A stretch of DNA of 5,771 nt, taken from contig CAYREE010000138.1 of the NCBI GenBank assembly GCA_964423225.1, positions 1 to 5,771 of the forward strand, written 5' to 3'. The notes beneath the pieces are model-generated. The model saw only the letters and a program-made list of their open reading frames with translations, made no database searches and was not told the origin of the DNA. A program made the position numbers and the translations under genes. Shown one piece after another: positions 5,407 through 5,771 of this stretch; position 1 is the first letter of the stretch; every line of letters starts with the position of its first letter. Origin of the DNA: CAYREE01 sp964423225 (GTDB taxonomy: Archaea; Altiarchaeota; Altiarchaeia; IMC4; SCGC-AAA252-I15).

Positions 5407-5771
5407 TTCTTCACCTCTTTCTTAGCATACCCTTTTAGCAATGTCTCTTTCTGCATTTCGTATACTTTCATTGCACCGTCTACTGCAAGGTTCAATGCTT
5501 TCTTGAACTCATCGTTTGTGAGTTTTCCATCCATTTGAAGTAGGACTAATTCTTTTGTCTTTGGGATTATTGCTATTGGCACATCTGCTTCACCGTAGTT
5601 GTCTTCTTCTTTACCTAAGTCTAAGATGACTTCGCCACCTGCTCTTCCTGCAGCGCATGCAACAACCAGGTCTCGCATTGGTATTCCCGCATCTGCGAGG
5701 GCTAGTGATGCTGCTGTTAGTCCAACACATCTTGTTCCTGCATCTGCTTGTAGGATTTCTACGAATACATC
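5403..5771 (-). CDS. rrp41: Exosome complex catalytic subunit Rrp41, C-terminal part (5' truncated by window edge)
   Basis: Rrp41 is the phosphorolytic 3'-5' exoribonuclease subunit of the archaeal exosome ring. The frame is open to the right edge, and 122 residues of roughly 240 are present. It begins DVFVEILQADAGTRC, the conserved block with the phosphate/RNA-binding QADAGTR, followed by LTAASLALADAGIPMRDLV. EEDNYGEADVPIA (residues 55-67 of the visible part) has the Asp pair (D57, D63) expected at the RNase PH active site, so the enzyme looks active. The Met at 5678 lies inside the protein and is not the start. The C-terminal helix ends in a Lys-rich tail. The stop overlaps the rrp42 start. 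Confidence 0.97.
   Translation of the reverse strand, partial: DVFVEILQADAGTRCVGLTAASLALADAGIPMRDLVVACAAGRAGGEVILDLGKEEDNYGEADVPIAIIPKTKELVLLQMDGKLTNDEFKKALNLAVDGAMKVYEMQKETLLKGYAKKEVKK
5411..5417 (-). promoter_or_regulatory. Strong Shine-Dalgarno for rrp42
   Basis: GAGGTGA on the minus strand, inside the last codons of rrp41 and four bases before the rrp42 ATG, is complementary to the conserved archaeal 16S rRNA 3' end. Together with the ATGA overlap it fixes the rrp42 start and shows that this organism uses Shine-Dalgarno-led initiation at least inside operons. Confidence 0.75.

Noticed and set aside
1..5771. CRISPR arrays, tRNAs, insertion sequences, integration sites
   Set aside because: No spaced repeats, cloverleaf with TTCGA-type arm, transposase-like frame or terminal inverted repeats were found by eye on either strand.

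Overview
The window is archaeal. One strand carries the archaeal exosome genes rrp41 and rrp42, ribosomal protein L37Ae, RNA polymerase subunit P, the KEOPS subunit Pcc1 and prefoldin beta, in an order known from many archaeal genomes. The other strand carries an archaeal-type RNase P RNA. AT-rich DNA, very short spacers, a HydG gene and a Cys-repeat lipoprotein fit an uncultured DPANN-like lineage (inference; the phylum cannot be fixed from this window).

Layout. Bases 1-590 (+) hold the C-terminal part of HydG, the radical-SAM maturase of [FeFe] hydrogenase; its N-terminal part lies outside the window. Bases 629-922 (+) are the RNase P RNA, with its own TATA box in the short hydG-rnpB spacer. 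Bases 945-1502 (-) encode an unrecognised 185-residue protein whose 3' end faces the RNase P RNA. A 108-bp divergent promoter region separates it from a secreted lipoprotein (1611-2006, +) built of a strictly periodic 26-residue cysteine repeat. This lipoprotein gene converges, 12 bp apart, with the long minus-strand gene train.

The minus-strand train reads, from the right edge: rrp41 (partial), rrp42, L37Ae, rpoP (50 codons), pcc1, pfdB, then a GspE/ArlI/TadA-type secretion ATPase ending at 2019. Two junctions are ATGA overlaps (rrp41/rrp42 and rpoP/pcc1). rpoP follows L37Ae by 6 bp, and the ATPase start overlaps pfdB by 20 bp, so most of the train is probably co-transcribed. The first six genes are information-processing genes: RNA decay, translation, transcription, tRNA t6A modification and chaperoning. 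The ATPase is the outlier. It is a pilus/archaellum/secretion motor with no membrane platform or pilin gene beside it in this window.

The points most worth following are HydG in an archaeal genome, the orphan secretion ATPase in a housekeeping operon, the Cys-repeat lipoprotein, the unknown 185-residue protein, and an 11-bp direct repeat in the divergent promoter region, one copy of which covers the lipoprotein start codon. No CRISPR array, tRNA, rRNA, transposase or integrase was seen.
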